A DNA stretch of 5,664 bases from assembly GCA_902806395.1 (NCBI GenBank), contig CADCWH010000210.1, positions 1 through 5,664 on the forward strand. Reading direction: 5' to 3'. The notes below the pieces were generated by a model. It saw nothing but the letters and a program-made list of their open reading frames with translations, was not told where the DNA came from and searched no databases. This document shows, one piece after another, positions 5,613-5,664 of this stretch (its first letter is position 1; every line of letters begins with the position of its first letter). The stretch is from an uncultured Thermomicrobiales bacterium. GTDB lineage: Bacteria; Chloroflexota; Chloroflexia; Thermomicrobiales; UBA6265. Position numbers and translations under genes: made by a program.

Positions 5613-5664
5613 TCGACCGGGCACCGAGGCAACAAACGCCTCGGTTTTTTGTTGCCCCGGTCGA
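5613..5664 (+). repeat. Nested inverted repeats around the terminator
   Basis: An outer perfect 9-bp inverted repeat, TCGACCGGG (5613-5621) / CCCGGTCGA (5656-5664), encloses the terminator and reaches the window edge, so it may be longer. A second 9-bp pair, GGCAACAAA (5628-5636) / TTTGTTGCC (5648-5656), uses part of the terminator stem, its loop and the T tract. It is therefore mutually exclusive with the terminator stem. Confidence 0.65.
5623..5650 (+). terminator. Rho-independent terminator after the small gene
   Basis: A perfect 8-bp stem ACCGAGGC (5623-5630) / GCCTCGGT (5638-5645) with a 7-base loop is followed directly by a run of T to 5650. This is a standard intrinsic terminator for plus-strand transcription, and would end the transcript about 210 bases after the predicted start at 5441. 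It would also end read-through from rtcB and the SRPBCC gene. No T tract is present for the minus direction. Confidence 0.85.

Overview
The window is very G+C-rich (about two thirds by eye). It carries a three-gene minus-strand catabolic block and a divergent plus-strand block of an RNA-repair gene, an SRPBCC gene and a very small gene. High G+C, strong Shine-Dalgarno sites mixed with GTG and apparently leaderless starts, and the enzyme mix would fit a Chloroflexota (Thermomicrobia-like) or actinobacterial chromosome. I lean weakly to the former; no feature here fixes the taxon, and there is no sign of phage, plasmid or transposon.

Minus strand, in transcription order: a beta-keto acid cleavage enzyme (BKACE/DUF849, 3546-2695), an M81/MlrC-family metallopeptidase-like hydrolase (2698-1130) whose start overlaps the BKACE stop by 4 bp, a 297-bp gap without a supported gene, then an acetamidase/formamidase family gene (from 832) whose 3' end lies beyond the window. 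All three family calls rest on intact motifs. Together they suggest breakdown of a small amide- or peptide-like compound together with a 3-keto acid. The actual substrate is not shown by the sequence.

The 116-bp divergent gap (3547-3662) holds an unusual arrangement: two short tandem arrays of a 7-bp unit (consensus near TGRAACC) facing each other in inverted orientation, able to form long-range stems.

Plus strand: a full-length RtcB-type RNA ligase (3663-4853) with all expected metal and guanylylation residues, then after 48 bp an AHSA1-type SRPBCC protein (4902-5408). The last 260 bp look like a self-contained miniature transcription unit. A near-consensus promoter starts inside the SRPBCC stop codon; it would start transcription at or near the ATG of a 48-codon ORF with strong coding composition; a terminator with alternative and nested stems follows at the window edge. 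This small unit and the heptamer arrays are the least explained parts of the window.

Third codon positions are mostly C in the minus-strand genes and mostly G in the plus-strand genes, so the plus strand is G-rich at silent sites whatever the gene direction. This suggests a replication-linked strand bias.
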